Shown here one piece after another: positions 11,934 through 23,446 of a DNA stretch of 64,000 nucleotides. Within the stretch, counting starts at the first letter, position 1. The number at the start of each line of letters is the position of its first letter. The position numbers and the translations under genes were made by a program. Source of the DNA: Nemophila menziesii (taxonomy: Eukaryota; Streptophyta; Magnoliopsida; Boraginales; Hydrophyllaceae); contig JARWIR010000002.1 of the NCBI GenBank assembly GCA_029959085.1, positions 30,766,233-30,830,232 of the forward strand. Direction: 5' to 3'. Below the pieces are notes generated by a model. That model saw nothing but the letters and a program-made list of their open reading frames with translations. It was not told the DNA's origin and ran no database searches.

Positions 11934-12721
11934 TTTTTATTTTTTTTTTATCGGCAAATCAAACTTTTTATTAATATGAAGACCATAACTGTCAAAACAT
12001 TACAACTTTTGACCCATAAACTATGGATATTAACCTACTCGACTTAGCTTAACTTATTACACGCATTATGAATAATAGAGACATTACAAAACTCAAACAG
12101 AAATTAAATACATAATGCCTATCTATTACATAAGTTTTCAACTACATTCTTCACTTTGCTATTGTTGAAATTCCTTTCTTTAAGCTTGACAGCTACATAG
12201 GCAATAATCTTGTTGTAAATCCTCTCCTCAGTAGCTGCATATTCACCATGCTCTCTCGCCTGTTTCTTTCAGTCCAAATAAAGTATATGTAGGTTGTAAT
12301 ACAAACACCAATAACCTTCACAGTTTCTGGGCCCGCACCATTTTTCAAGTTTACTACTAGGTCCTCCACCTTACTGATTTTAATATTGTAACCACAAATT
12401 GCCAATAAGCGATTAAGAATAGCACCTGAGAACTTACAAGTAGCAAACAAATGATCATTACTTTCAGCTTCACTATTACATAATAGACAAACAGGGTTAA
12501 TACTTAACCCCCAACTCAGCATCCTATCTTTAGTGGGAAGCCTATTCATCGCAACTTGCCAAGAAACAAATGAACATCTAGGAATACAAGTTTTTGCCCA
12601 CACAATATCAAACCATTCCACTTTAGGATCATGATCTGAGATCTTAATTAGAGTTTTCCTAAAGGAAAACTTATTTTTTATACTCTCAGTCCATATTATT
12701 TTATCATTGGCATCATTGAGT
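11934..12721 (-). mobile_element. 5'-truncated LINE with perfect 15-bp target duplication
   Basis: A minus-strand non-LTR retrotransposon fragment of 788 bp. The left end is a T-rich run (the poly-A tail on the minus strand) and the interior encodes a zf-RVT domain. The target duplication GTATATGCAATATTT is perfect at 11919-11933 and 12722-12736. Sequence on either side is continuous El-3 3' region. It lacks most of ORF2, including the RT, as usual for 5' truncation. Confidence 0.9.
12193..12621 (-). pseudogene. LINE ORF2 C-terminal fragment (zf-RVT)
   Basis: An open frame of 142 codons with the plant L1 zf-RVT pattern: FVSWQVAMNRLPTKDRMLSWG, then CLLCNSEAESNDHLFATC (two Cys, His, Cys), followed by a Trp-containing segment (YFIWTERNRR). 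In complete elements this domain follows the RT in ORF2; here RT and endonuclease are absent because of 5' truncation. Not functional alone. Confidence 0.88.
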
Positions 12722-12736
12722 GTATATGCAATATTT

Positions 12737-14395
12737 ACTTGCTTTTAATTTCTTTATTGAGTCTTTTCCGAGGCATGGGGACACGGCTCATTTTTTAGTT
12801 GGGGTGTGGGGTTTCGTTGTCCCTTATCTCCATTTTTATGTGATTTACTATTTTAAGGAAGAAATTTAAATTTCTAATACATGTGAATAGATGTAGAGTG
12901 TGGTTTATAGCTTAAAAGCATATGCTTAATAAGGGCCCATTTGGAAGTGCTTAGTTTAGAGTAAAAAATCACTTTTAGTATAAAATTTAAAATTTTAAAT
13001 AATTATTTTTAAAAAATTTAAATTTAAAACTGTTTTAAGTGTTTTTTCCAGAAGCACATATTTGGTGCTTCTCATAAAAGTGCTTATTAAGGTAAAAAAA
13101 ACACTTAAAATGCTAGAAACACTTTTAAGTGCTTTTCCAAAAAAACACTTCCAAACGGCACTAAGTTAATGATATAAAGTAACATGTTTATGAGAACATT
13201 ATTTTATATGCTTTGAGTATGAACAAGAAACACACATTGATAGTAAAGAAAACATTAGTGAGCAATGCGGTAGAAGTATGTTTGATCTTAGGGCGCCTTG
13301 AGGGGTGTGTATGCCGTGAGATCCGATCTAGTTGATAAACCCATTTAATGAACGTGCTAAAGGTGAGAAAGTAACAAAATTTCATAGTTTAGAAAGTGAT
13401 TAAGGTGGTACTTGATAAGCCCCTTGTTTCCTTTTAGCTTTCTGTCCATTTATTATGTTTATATCATTCTTAGTCCCTTCTAGCCTTTTTATTTAGCCAT
13501 ATTATAAGCCATACCCTTTAGATATTAGGACTTTTCCATATGACCTACACTGGAATTGCGAGGCATAGAGAGTCATTTTAGAGCTTGAGTTTGGGGTGGT
13601 GGGCACACCATAATGGGAGATATATTTGGATTGGGTTTTTTGAGCTTATGTATGTATTTGTGCTCTCTATATTGATGACGATTCATTGTTCTATACCGTA
13701 ACCCTGTGCCAGGGAGAAAGTAATAGAAAAAAGTTATGAAAAGAAATATATGTGAAGAAATAACATGATACCTCACATGGAAAAGAGAGTCATAGCTATA
13801 TTACAAAAGCAAAAATTTGATATGAAAAGAGTATATGATTTGGACCGGCAAAGTGGAATTTCATGTGATAATCTTTACGCTTTATATTGGGTTACTGGGG
13901 AAGCTAATTAGTGCATCAATCCCTTGGGTTGAGTGAGAACATCTTATGAGAGTAAGTCAAGCTCTAGGGCGATTCGTTGATGGCTTGTGAAGAGAGAGCC
14001 AAAAGCTCACTCTAAATTATCCAAATATACATTTTACCGTCCCTAAGCCAAAATTGCGACCTTAAAGACCTTATAATTATTTGCTATGTGATCTTGAAAT
14101 ATTTGAATCGTTAGATAGTAGTTTGATGGATCATTGGATACTAGTTAGGCTCGATGAACAATTTATAGCCTCCATACTAAACTAAGTGAAAAACCTCTCC
14201 TTTGTGCATTGCAGAGCTAATCTGATCTATAATTTGAATAGTTTTGAATGTTTGTATTATATTATTACATGAAATTTTCTAAGTAGTTTCTTTGAATTTA
14301 TCATCCATATTCCGCTATCTTCTTTCCATTGTGCTTAATTGACTTAGATATCTATTTAGAGACTTCCCTATTTTCTTATCTTTACTGTATCGGGA
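12737..14395 (+). other. El-3 long 3' region before the polypurine tract
   Basis: No ORF of substance. It holds blocks that recur in El-4, El-7, El-8 and El-9 at equivalent positions: a 'gtcgtggggacac' stretch and an 'agttggggtgtggg' stretch near 12765-12815, 'gtaaccctgtgcc' near 13697, 'ggaccggcaaagtgg' near 13840, 'ggttgagtgagaacatc' near 13925, and 'gattcgttgatggc' near 13970. It is interrupted by a MITE at 12933-13161. Confidence 0.6.
12933..13161. mobile_element. MITE, Tourist/Harbinger-like, 229 bp
   Basis: Terminal inverted repeats GGGCCCATTTGGAAGTG and, reversed, GTGCCGTTTGGAAGTG, flanked by TAA on both sides (12930-12932 and 13162-13164). The interior is AT-rich and has an internal inverted repeat AGAAGCACATATTTGGTGCTTCT, so the whole element could snap back. 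It has no coding capacity. The homologous 3' region of El-8 lacks it, which supports insertion. The 3-bp TWA-type duplication and the GGGCC...TTTGG end fit PIF/Harbinger MITEs; the class assignment is from memory. Confidence 0.72.
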
Positions 14396-14420
14396 CGATA
14401 CAAATTTGAGTTGGGGGTCT
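14396..14420 (+). other. El-3 polypurine tract
   Basis: TTTGAGTTGGGGGTCT lies directly before the TGATG start of the 3' LTR. The same sequence precedes the 3' LTRs of El-7 and El-8, and a degenerate form precedes El-4. It marks the plus-strand priming site and confirms the plus orientation. Confidence 0.8.
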
Positions 14421-15487
14421 TGATGTATCCATATTTGTGATATATTAATCTAGGTTTGAGACATCATTTTAGGTGTATTTGATTAACTATTAAGGATTTT
14501 TTACACATTATCAGATAATTTCTTAATTCATCTCTCGATTTGATGATTTATTACTTTTAGAGCATATTTGGTTTAATTTGTGTGTTAATTTGTATCTCTT
14601 ATGATTTATGGAATATAATTAGATTCCAAATCAATTTCAAGGAGTTAAGATAAGAAGATCCAGGATAAATCAAAAGATAAACGGAAACAAGGTTGAAATA
14701 GGAAAGGAAAAGCTGGAAAATAAAGTTGCCAAATCTGCAGTGACATCCACTAAATGAATATAACTACAAATTGGATGCAATTTTGGAAGAGCCTTTAATG
14801 GATTAGATAGATACTTTCACTGCGGCTGTTTTGATATAAAGTACGCAAAATTTGGCCCACTAACAAAGGAGATATGACCAAAAAAGTGAGCAATGTTTAT
14901 CTTGTCCTATATTTTAGGAAACGAATTTGAATTGAACTTGGACTCCAATTACTTGCCTTCCACGCCAAGATTTCGACCTAGGTTTAGAAAACACCTATAA
15001 ATACACCCTCTTATCATTGTAAACATGTCCTTTCTTGGCCTTTAATTCATATTACTCTTAGAAGTCATCATGAGAAGCAAGTTGACAATAGATATCATTC
15101 TTTTAGTTTATTTCTTGTTAGCATGAACTAATTTTCCCATAGCTTGGGTTTCGCATATGTATAATCGTTGAATTATGTTTTCTTCTATCTAACTTTGTTT
15201 GGGAAAAACCTTTTTAAATCGATTGAGCTTCTTAACCTTTATGTTTGTTTTATGCGCTTTGATTTGTTGACCGTCGTTCTTGTTTTATGTGCTTTGATTT
15301 ATTGTCCGTAGTTCTTTTTTTGGTACATGGGTTCCGACCTTGCTTGCGCGTACCCGACTAATCCCACAGAGATATACACGCCTCCCCATGTATATTCCCA
15401 GGTAAATCAGAACTAGGTGACCCATGTTCAGGGAGGAGTTCGAGCCTTGTACTTCTTACTTATTGTCCGTAGTTCTTGCTAGTCCAC
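14421..15487 (+). repeat. El-3 3' LTR, subfamily F1, truncated
   Basis: Begins TGATGTATCC right after the polypurine tract, with the 46-base terminal inverted repeat (14421-14466) and a TATA box TATAAATA at 14996-15003. It follows other F1 LTRs until about 15487 and then breaks into the 3' region of another element, so the last roughly 450 bp of the LTR are missing. A SINE is inserted at 15317. The exact breakpoint could lie up to about 15 bases further right. Confidence 0.8.
15317..15459 (-). mobile_element. 5'-truncated SINE with 18-bp target duplication
   Basis: Flanked by TTATTGTCCGTAGTTCTT at 15299-15316 and 15460-15477. On the minus strand it ends in a short A-run after GGGATTAGTCGGGTACGCGC and CGGAACCCATGTACC, resembling the 3' 'Angio-domain' shared by many plant SINEs. 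A GGCTCGAACTCC segment near its other end resembles an RNA polymerase III B box; no A box is visible, so the 5' end is probably truncated. Family name not assigned. Confidence 0.8.
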
Positions 15488-16304
15488 AATTATTGTGGTT
15501 GGGGGTTTCATCATTGGGAAACATTGTATTTTTTGAATTGAAATTGTGATAGTATTGGTGATGATGAGTTTATTTGTAACCCTTTGCTGGGGTAAAAGAA
15601 AGAATACATATGTTGAAAAGAAAAGAAATATGAGAAATGTGGTATGACATCTCACCTAAAAAAGGGAGTCATAACCAACTTATAGAAAAAATATATGAAA
15701 AAATTTGAATATGATTTGGACCAGCAAAGTGGAGATTGTTATGAAATCATTATGAAAAGGTTTTATTGGGTTATTTGGGGATGCTATATTAAGAACCTTT
15801 AAATGTGGGTTGAGTGAGAGAATCTTCGTGTGAAACTCAAGCTATAGGGCGATTCGTTGATGGAATATGAGGAGAGAGCCAAAAGATTCATTATCAGAGT
15901 ATATATTATACCGCCCCTAAGACAAAGTTATAACCATAAAGATCTTAGGATTTCTAAGTACTTGGTTGAGGAACAATTAATTAGCGAATAATTAGGTGGA
16001 CCATTGGATACTATATTAGGACCTATGATCACCCTAAAGCCGCCAAACACAAACTAAGTGAAAACCTCTCCTTCTGGCATTACGAAGGACTTGAATTTAT
16101 GGATTGTTGATTTTGTGTATATTAATCATGTATGTGAATTATTACTTTAACATTAAAGCATGAGCCTTTTTAGATATTCTTCTCTAGAATTATTTATTGT
16201 TATCTATTCTTCTTCTTCTCCTTCTTCTTTTATATTTACTGTTGACTACTCTACTGTTCTTATCTTTATTGTGTCGGGGCGACACAACTTTGATTTCGGG
16301 CTCT
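15488..16304 (+). other. El-4 3' region and degenerate polypurine tract
   Basis: Non-coding, and similar block by block to the 3' regions of El-3 and El-7: 'catcattgggaaac', 'gtaaccctttgctgggg', 'gattcgttgatgg' and 'gaggagagagccaaaag'. A CTT-rich run lies near 16205-16230. It ends in a decayed polypurine tract (TTTGATTTCGGGCTCT, up to 16304). Everything of El-4 upstream of this is missing at the junction with the El-3 LTR. Confidence 0.65.
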
Positions 16305-17744
16305 TGATGTATCCATTTATGTGATAGAATAATCTAGTTATGAGACATCATTTTAGGGGTATTTAGTACTTTATTTTTGGATTTTTCATTTATTCATACT
16401 TTGCACTTTCTTGTCTAGTTTTAGAAGTTTTGCTATTTCATGAGCTTTTGCACGTAATTTGTGTGTTATTTGTGTATCACATTGGTAATGGAAGCTATTA
16501 CATCTTGTTATAATTATAAGAAGTGAAGAAAAGTAAAGAAAACCCCTTACCCATAATTAAAAGGTAAAAGTTTGGAAAGTTAAGAATCTGTCATGCTGGA
16601 AAAACGTTCACTAATTGGAAAGCTTCATAAAATTGGTCAAGAATTTGGAGGATCCCTTCAATTGAGCAGATAGATATTTGAGTTACGGTCATTTCCATAT
16701 AAAGTACATTAAATTCCGATAAATAACGAAGGAGATATGACCAAATCAATCTACGAAGGTTTATCTTGCCCTACATTTAGGAACACAAATTTTGGTAAGA
16801 TTTGGATTCCTTAGAAGAATCATCCTTGCTCAGTCCTAAATCAATATTACACCAATAAATCATCAGGAGCAAATGACTAGAAGAGAAGAAGGTATTGGAA
16901 GTTGTTCATGCCATTCCAATCCTACCCGTTTGTAATTTATTTTCTTTCTTCTCTAGTATGAACTAAATCTATTTAGCTTGAAATTAGCATATGGGTATGA
17001 ACCCTATACTTGTTTTATATCTATTTTAATTTGGGATGTCCTTTACATATAACTGAAAGTAGTAGTGATAACTCCGTTTTTATGTGCCTTGATTATAGTT
17101 TATTGTTCTTGTAGTGTACAACGTATATGATTACCATAGTAGTTGGATGATCACCTAGAAGGGGTGTTCAACTATAGAAACACCATATAAACTTCTAGTG
17201 TATAGTTATCCTAATGGGCTTGAGTAACTAGATAGTCCCTAGGGTTTGAGATTAACCACTGATCATTGCGTAGGGTCCCCTTACCCAAGTCCCCTGGTAC
17301 TTGTTAGGTTGCCTTCTAAGTCCACTCGGAAAGGGTTTAGGAGGAATATAGAATCCTGGCTATTGAGTATCACACAATTCTCTCTTAGTTAATAATTATA
17401 GAAAAAGGCTAGTGGGGATTACTTGCTATTTCTCGAGCTAAACTATCATACATCTTCTCTTCTCTTATTTATTTTCCTGTCTTTAGTTTAATAAGTTAAC
17501 TGTTAGAGTCCTGAAAACCAAACAAATATTTTAGAGTCTTTTAGTGTGTTATTCTTCTCACTTCTCTTATTGCACTTTATAATCGCATTAGGTATAGCTA
17601 ACTTTCGTAGTCCCTGGGATCGATATCTGTTTTACTTGTACATTGTTTGCAAACGACACGTACACTTGCAGTGAGTTTATCATATTGGGATAGGGTGTTA
17701 TTTTTCTTATTTTATATTTTTATTTTATCACACCCTAACCACCA
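16305..17744 (+). repeat. El-4 3' LTR, subfamily F1 (1440 bp)
   Basis: Starts TGATGTATCC and ends TCACACCCTAACCACCA, with the usual internal F1 blocks ('cttacccaagtcccctgg', 'cttgctatttctcgagct', 'cacttgcagtgag'). It is followed immediately by a TA repeat and then by the remainder of another LTR (El-5). Taken as the 3' LTR of an element that inserted into the El-5 LTR near its TATA region. Confidence 0.8.
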
Positions 17745-17750
17745 TATATG

Positions 17751-17787
<37 letters not shown>
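17745..17787. repeat. (TA)n microsatellite
   Basis: About 43 bp of near-perfect TA/TATG repeats between the El-4 LTR end and the El-5 LTR remnant. It may have grown from the AT-rich TATA region into which El-4 inserted. Confidence 0.9.
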
Positions 17788-18718
17788 CAGTATTTGACTT
17801 TTGAAACATGTCCTTGCCATTCCATTGAGTAACATCTAAAAGAATTAGAGACCAAGTCGACCTAGAGAGGAAGCAACAAATATGGAGCAGCACAACATCA
17901 ATTTTGCGTCTTCACGTCTCTATCATTAGGGTAACTAGCATTAGATTCTTCGCTTAACCTTGTTCCTAAGCTATTTATTATTTAATTTATTCATTAATTA
18001 TGCACTAAATTTCCCATATCTAGGGTTTCATGTTGTATAATCCTTAACTACTATCTGAAATTCTATATTTTTTGGAAATTGATTATAATTGATTTGTGCA
18101 TTTATTTTATAATTATATTATGAAATTTTAACATATGCTTTGTACACCTCTAGTTTGACCTAAATCTTTATATTGTCACCATGAAGAGTGCTTTATGGAT
18201 GGAAACAGTTCATAATCGTCTAGTGTGCGGTAGTGATCTTGATGGGCTTTCTTAATTAGATAGTCACTAGGGTTAGACTTAATCACCAATAATTGTGTAG
18301 GGGTCCCTTACCCAAGTCCCTTAGTAGTGTTGATGTTGCCTTCTAAGCTACCCTGACGGGAGTTATGAGGCATATAGAATCCCGACTACGTATATTAGCT
18401 CAATTCACCCCTATAAATAGAATAACAAATCTTTAAAATAGGCGAGTCCTTGTAGCCCTAAGCTATTGTACTTTGCATTCTTATTTAAGAAACAAAACAA
18501 ATATCTATTCTATTTATGTTTTTAGTATAAACAATTAAAATAATCTAGGTTAGTATTGAACACAAGTTTGAAGCTAACTAATTAAATCCATGTGAACAAA
18601 CTTTTACTTATTTATTTTTACTTGTGAACGATCCATGCACTTGCAGAGAGTCTCTTGTGGTTCTTATGGGGTGTGTGTGCTTTTCTTATTGATATTTTAT
18701 CTCACCCTGGGCCCACCA
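17788..18718 (+). repeat. El-5 5' LTR, downstream part
   Basis: Resembles the F1 LTR from just after its TATA region to its end. Examples are 'gaaacatgtccttgcc' near 17800, a 'tctagggttt' segment near 18022, and 'tcccttacccaagtccc' near 18305. The end is CTCACCCTGGGCCCACCA at 18718, six bases before a primer-binding site. The first roughly 550 bp are not here; they would lie to the left of the inserted El-1 to El-4 block, outside the window. Confidence 0.75.
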
Positions 18719-18724
18719 AGTTTT

Positions 18725-18742
18725 TGGCACCGCTGCCAGGGA
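18725..18742 (+). other. El-5 primer-binding site (tRNA-Asp)
   Basis: TGGCACCGCTGCCAGGGA, a mutated form of the tRNA-Asp primer site, on the plus strand directly inside the LTR end. Confidence 0.75.
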
Positions 18743-18843
18743 TTTTAAAGTCAATTATTGTGTTTTAGATTAAAGTAAAATTTTTATTTGTTTTTCATTT
18801 GTACGCTTGTTTTGCTTAGTCTCTTTTCAGGTTCTTTAGGTAT

Positions 18844-19815
18844 CATGAATTTTTTTGCAATAATGAATATCGGTGATGAGGATAGGTTTTCAAAGTGTGG
18901 GTTGCTAGGGAACCATTGGGAAGAATGTTTTTTCCCACATTCAACTCCTTGTGGGAGCCCTAAATATCAAAGTGAACTCCCACAAACATAGTTAACTCAC
19001 GCTACTGGTGCCATCAATTTTTATCATATTAATGCCAACATTACGAGTAGCATGGTCACAGGAAAATATGAAAGCTTTAACCACATTGACACCAGAGAAC
19101 ATAAGAGTTGACGATAAGAGGTTCAACGAGCACTTTGTTGCGTTGAAACTGTTGGGAAATCAAGTCTCCCAAATTGCCACGCAAGTCACCCAAATTGCCA
19201 TCCAGATTCAAAATCCTCATGAGGAAGATCAAGCCCCAAAAGCACTGCCATATCTACTACAACAAAGTACAAATGAGTGGAAAGATACTCTCGAAGCAAA
19301 GATCGATGCCACTACATAATTGGTGCATATATATAACAAGATAATCAAATTATAGAGAAAATATTGACACAACTCACTATAACCCTTCAACAATTACAAC
19401 AAGGTCCATCTATATAAGTTGGCCAAGCTACAAATACCAATGATGAGGCCATTCAAAACAACCATAGAAATGTTGGGTTCAAGGTTCCAACGATAGATGA
19501 ACAAACCGAGCTTATCTTAGATGAGGTAATTGTTGAGGATCAAGATGATGATGAGGGAGAGAAAGAGGTTGAGAAAGAGTTTGAGAAAGGGACCGAGATG
19601 GAAGAGATAGTTTCATCGGAGGTGCAAGAAGAAGAGAGTAAGGGAAAGGCACTGCCTACACATCCATCATCACCACCACTTCTGATAAAGGTGGACTATC
19701 CCAAGTACAAGAGGTTTGTATAGGCGTCGAGTGAAACAAGAATAAACTCCAAATTACTCAAGATAGTTGAGAAAGAGGTAGTTGCACCAAAGGTGCTAAA
19801 GAATAATAGGGTATA
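18844..19815 (+). pseudogene. gag: El-5 gag remnant lacking the capsid
   Basis: Only nucleocapsid and downstream parts remain. A damaged knuckle (KCGLLGNHWEEC) lies near 18895-18930. A coiled segment follows at about 19100-19230 (FVALKLLGNQVSQIATQVTQIA), like the gag C-terminal coil of other elements. Then comes an acidic spacer with KGKALPTHPSSPPLLIKVDYPKYKRF, interrupted by stops. The capsid motifs present in other gags here are absent, so an internal deletion removed the N-terminal half. El-6 inserted at 19821. Confidence 0.65.
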
Positions 19816-19820
19816 ATCCC

Positions 19821-20724
19821 TGATTTGTCCATATTTGTGATATTAATCTAGTTTTGGGACATCATTTTAGGTGCTTTTTGTTGGTAAGGGATTTTACCCG
19901 TTATTAGATAATTTCTTCAATCATGCCTTGATTTAGAGATTTATTACTTTTGTAGCATTTTTGGTATAAATTATGTGTTATTCTAAAGCTCTTAGGTAAA
20001 AGGAAATAATTAGAGGCCAAATCAATGAGTTAAGGAAAGAAGATCAAAGGTGAAATCTAGAGTAAAAAAAACAAAATTGAATTAGAAAGGAAAGCTGCCA
20101 AATAAATCTGTCATGCTGAAAAGTCGTCAAGTGTTTTGAAAACTGTAGAAAGTCTATTACGAATCTGGAGGAGATACTCTATGATCAGATATATCTTTGA
20201 ATTATGGTAGTTTCCTTATAAAGTTCATAAAATTCCGATAAGTAGCGAAGGAAATATGGCTAAATCATTGAAGCAGTGTTTATCCTGTCCTATATTTTAG
20301 GAAACGGATTTGAATTGGAAAAGAACTCGTATAACTTGCCTTTCACTCCAAGATTTCAAGCTAGGGTTAGCTAACACCTCTAAATACATCTACTTATCAT
20401 TGTAAACATGTCCTTGCTCAGTTATTAATTAGTATTACACTTAGAGATCTTTAGAAACTAGTTGACAGTATGTATCTATCTTTTAGTTTATTTCATTCTA
20501 GTATGAACTAAGTCTCCAATAGCTTGGGTTTTGCACATGTATAATATTTGACTTATATTTCTTATATTTTATGTTATTTGTGATTCACCTTTAAATTGAT
20601 TAAGCTTCTTATCTATTTCATATATTTGTTTTATGTGCTTTGATGTATTGACGGTAGTCGTTGCTAGTGCACGAGTATAGGATTACCCCATTAATAGTAG
20701 TTGGATAGTCCCCCATAAGGGGTG
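19821..20724 (+). repeat. El-6 5' LTR, first segment
   Basis: An F1-type LTR starting TGATTTGTCC (mutated TGATGTCTCC), with the inner arm GGGACATCA of the terminal inverted repeat. It is preceded by gag sequence of El-5 rather than a polypurine tract, so it is a 5' LTR inserted into El-5. It is cut at 20724 by El-7 and resumes at 53985. Confidence 0.78.
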
Positions 20725-21877
20725 TGATGTTTCCCTATTTGTGATATAATAGTCTTGGTTAGAGACATAATTTTAGGTGTATTCGAGTATTTAATTATAG
20801 ATTTTTATTCATATTTGATAAATTCCTATTTCTTGTCTTTATTTGATGATTTATTATTTTTAGAGCATATTTGGTTTAATTTGTGTGTTAATGTGAAGTT
20901 TTAAAGATAAATAGAATACTATTTAAATACTAAATCAATTCTAAAGATATAAGGGAAAAAGATATGGAAGGAATTAAGAGATAAAATAGGAAAGGAAGCT
21001 GCCAAGTAAATCTAAAATTTTGCAGCTATGTCAACTAAAGTCAAAGACCAACTCATGTCATTATAAACCCTATAAATTCACCCTCATGTCTTTGACTCAA
21101 ATTACTTGTCTTCTACTTTAAGATTTCGATCTAGGGTCTTCAAAACCCTATAAATGCACCCTCATGTCATTATAAACACATCCTTGGCCGGCCTTTAAGC
21201 CAAGAGGAAGCTTACATCAAGTAAAGAGAAGATCAGAAGGAGTTGGACAACAAATCATGCCTTCCTAATCCTTCAAATTTGTAATTATTTTATTTTCTTT
21301 CTCTAGTATGAACTAATTATATTTTAGCTTGAGATTAGCATATGGGTATGAACCCTAGACTTGTTTTATATTTAATTTGGGATGTTAGCTTTTAAATGAA
21401 ATTAGTGTTTTATTATCTGCTTTTATGTGTTCTGATTTATTGTCTGTAGTTCTTATGGAGTCACTAATTATTGAAACACCACATAAACGTCTAGTGTGCG
21501 GTAGTGATCCGAAAGGGCTTGCCTAACGAGATTGTCATTAGGGTTTAATATTTAAGCACTGATCATTGCGCACGTCCCCCTTACCCAAGTCCCCTGGTAA
21601 TTGTTAGGTCGCCACCTAAGTCCACCTGGAATGGGGTTAGGGTGAATATAGTATCATGTCTATTGCATATCACACAATTCTTCCTTACATGAATAGAATA
21701 AACATGGCTAATGGGGATTACTTGCTAGATCTCGAGCTAAAATCTCATACTATCTTCTTTTCTTGATTTATTTTCATGTCTTTACTTTATTTAGTTAATT
21801 GTTTAGAGTCTTAAAACCAAACAAATATTTCCAGTCTTTTATTTCTTGCGTATTATTGTACTAGCTTTCTATTTGCA
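20725..21877 (+). repeat. El-7 5' LTR, first segment
   Basis: Starts TGATGTTTCC in the middle of the El-6 LTR. It carries the F1 blocks, with TATAAATG at 21149-21156 as its TATA box. It is interrupted at 21877/21878 by El-8 and continues at 35790. The five bases before it (GGGTG) and after the 3' LTR end at 53984 (GTGGG) match only partly, so the target duplication is degraded or uncertain. Confidence 0.8.
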
Positions 21878-23425
21878 TTGTGTAGCCTAGGGTGTGATAA
21901 CAATATGATAAATAAATACGGGAAACAATGCACTAATCACCCTAGACTTAACACAGTACTGCAAGTATTACAGGATGTATGCAAGTTTTAATGATAAAAA
22001 GATTCATTCCTCAGGGATTTCAATCAATCATATTTATTTTCTATCTTTTAATTATTAATTGCTACTCTGATTTATTTACCCATTCGTTTAACACATGAAT
22101 GATGAGATTAACAACTAAATAAATTAAAAGAGAAATAATTAAATATGAGAGAAATAAGATGAGAGAATATATAGCTCACGTTTTGCTAGTATGCACTAAT
22201 CTTTCTAATTCTTTCTATCAGTTCAGTTTATAAGGGTGACAATAGCTCTTAGATAAATAGTCAGGATTCTAAATTCCCCCTATCCCCGGAGAGCGAACTA
22301 GGGTGGCGACCTTACAATCACGAGGGGACTCAAATAGGGTTATCGTGCCCTACTAGGGTCCTAGGTCCAGTCTGGCCTACTAATGATGATTGGTGATTAA
22401 AGTAAACCCTAATGACTATCTAGTTAGACTGGCTTTGTAGGACCAATTCCTTACACTAGACGTTTATGTGGTGTTTTAATAATTAGATACCCCTTCCGCG
22501 TGACCATCTAACTACTATTAGCAACGTCCTAAATTGACCAGGTTTAAGACAGATAATAAATCAAAGCACATAAATCAAATATATAGTTAATCAGCTAGAA
22601 TCAATTTAAAACATATAATTCCCAAAGAACCTTAAATAGAAAGAAAATAGAATTCATAGATTATACATAATGCAAAACCCAAGCTATGGGAAAATTAGTT
22701 CATACTTGAAGGAAATAAACTAAAATAAAGATACATGAATGTCATCTTGCTCTCTTCAATAACTCTAATGATATAAAACTTAAGGACTAGCTTATGGGAG
22801 GCAAGGATGATTTTACAAGGTTAAAGGGTGTATTTATAGGTGTTTAGAAGACCTAATTCGTTTTCTTGGAGTGGAAGACAAGTAACTTGGACTCCTACCC
22901 CAACTCAAATTCGTAACCCTAAAATATAGAAAAGGTAATAATTAGCCGCTGTTTTGTTTTGGCCGTAACTTTTTTGTTTCAACACCGATTGACGCGTTCT
23001 GTATATTGAAACTGATCATCTCGGAAAGCCATATAACTTTGCTTCAGACCATTCTTCCAAATTCCTAGCCAATCTTGAGTTATGATCACTTTAATAGACA
23101 CAACTGCTGGAATTCAGATTTACTTGGCAACTTTATCTTTCCATACTTATCCTTTCTTTTCTTTACCTCTGATTCTGATTATTATCTTCTTTCCTTTATC
23201 TCTTAGAATTGATTTGGCATCTATTTAATTACTATATATATATTTAAAGCTTCACACTAAATAAATAAATTAAACCCAACATGCTCTAAAAATAATAAAT
23301 CATTAAAACAAGACAAGAAATAAGAAATTACAATAAACCATATAAAAATCGACTATAGACTTTCTTAAAACAATAAAAATGATGTCTCCAACAAAGATTA
23401 AATTATCACAAATGGGGAGGCATCA
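21878..23425 (-). repeat. El-8 3' LTR, subfamily F1 (1548 bp)
   Basis: On the minus strand it begins TGATGCCTCC at 23425 beside the polypurine tract and ends GGCTACACAA at 21878. It aligns along its whole length with the 5' LTR at 34245-35789, with scattered substitutions and small indels. Confidence 0.88.
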
Positions 23426-23446
23426 AGACCCCCAACTCAAAGTTGT
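23426..23446 (-). other. El-8 polypurine tract
   Basis: On the minus strand CAACTTTGAGTTGGGGGTCT, directly before the 3' LTR start; same sequence class as in El-3 and El-7. Confidence 0.82.

Noticed and set aside
17647..17832. 61-codon frame with IYIYIY repeats
   Set aside because: It translates the (TA)n microsatellite and LTR sequence.
20720..20724. Target-site duplication for El-7
   Set aside because: GGGTG before the 5' LTR and GTGGG after the 3' LTR agree at only three of five positions; not claimed as a duplication.
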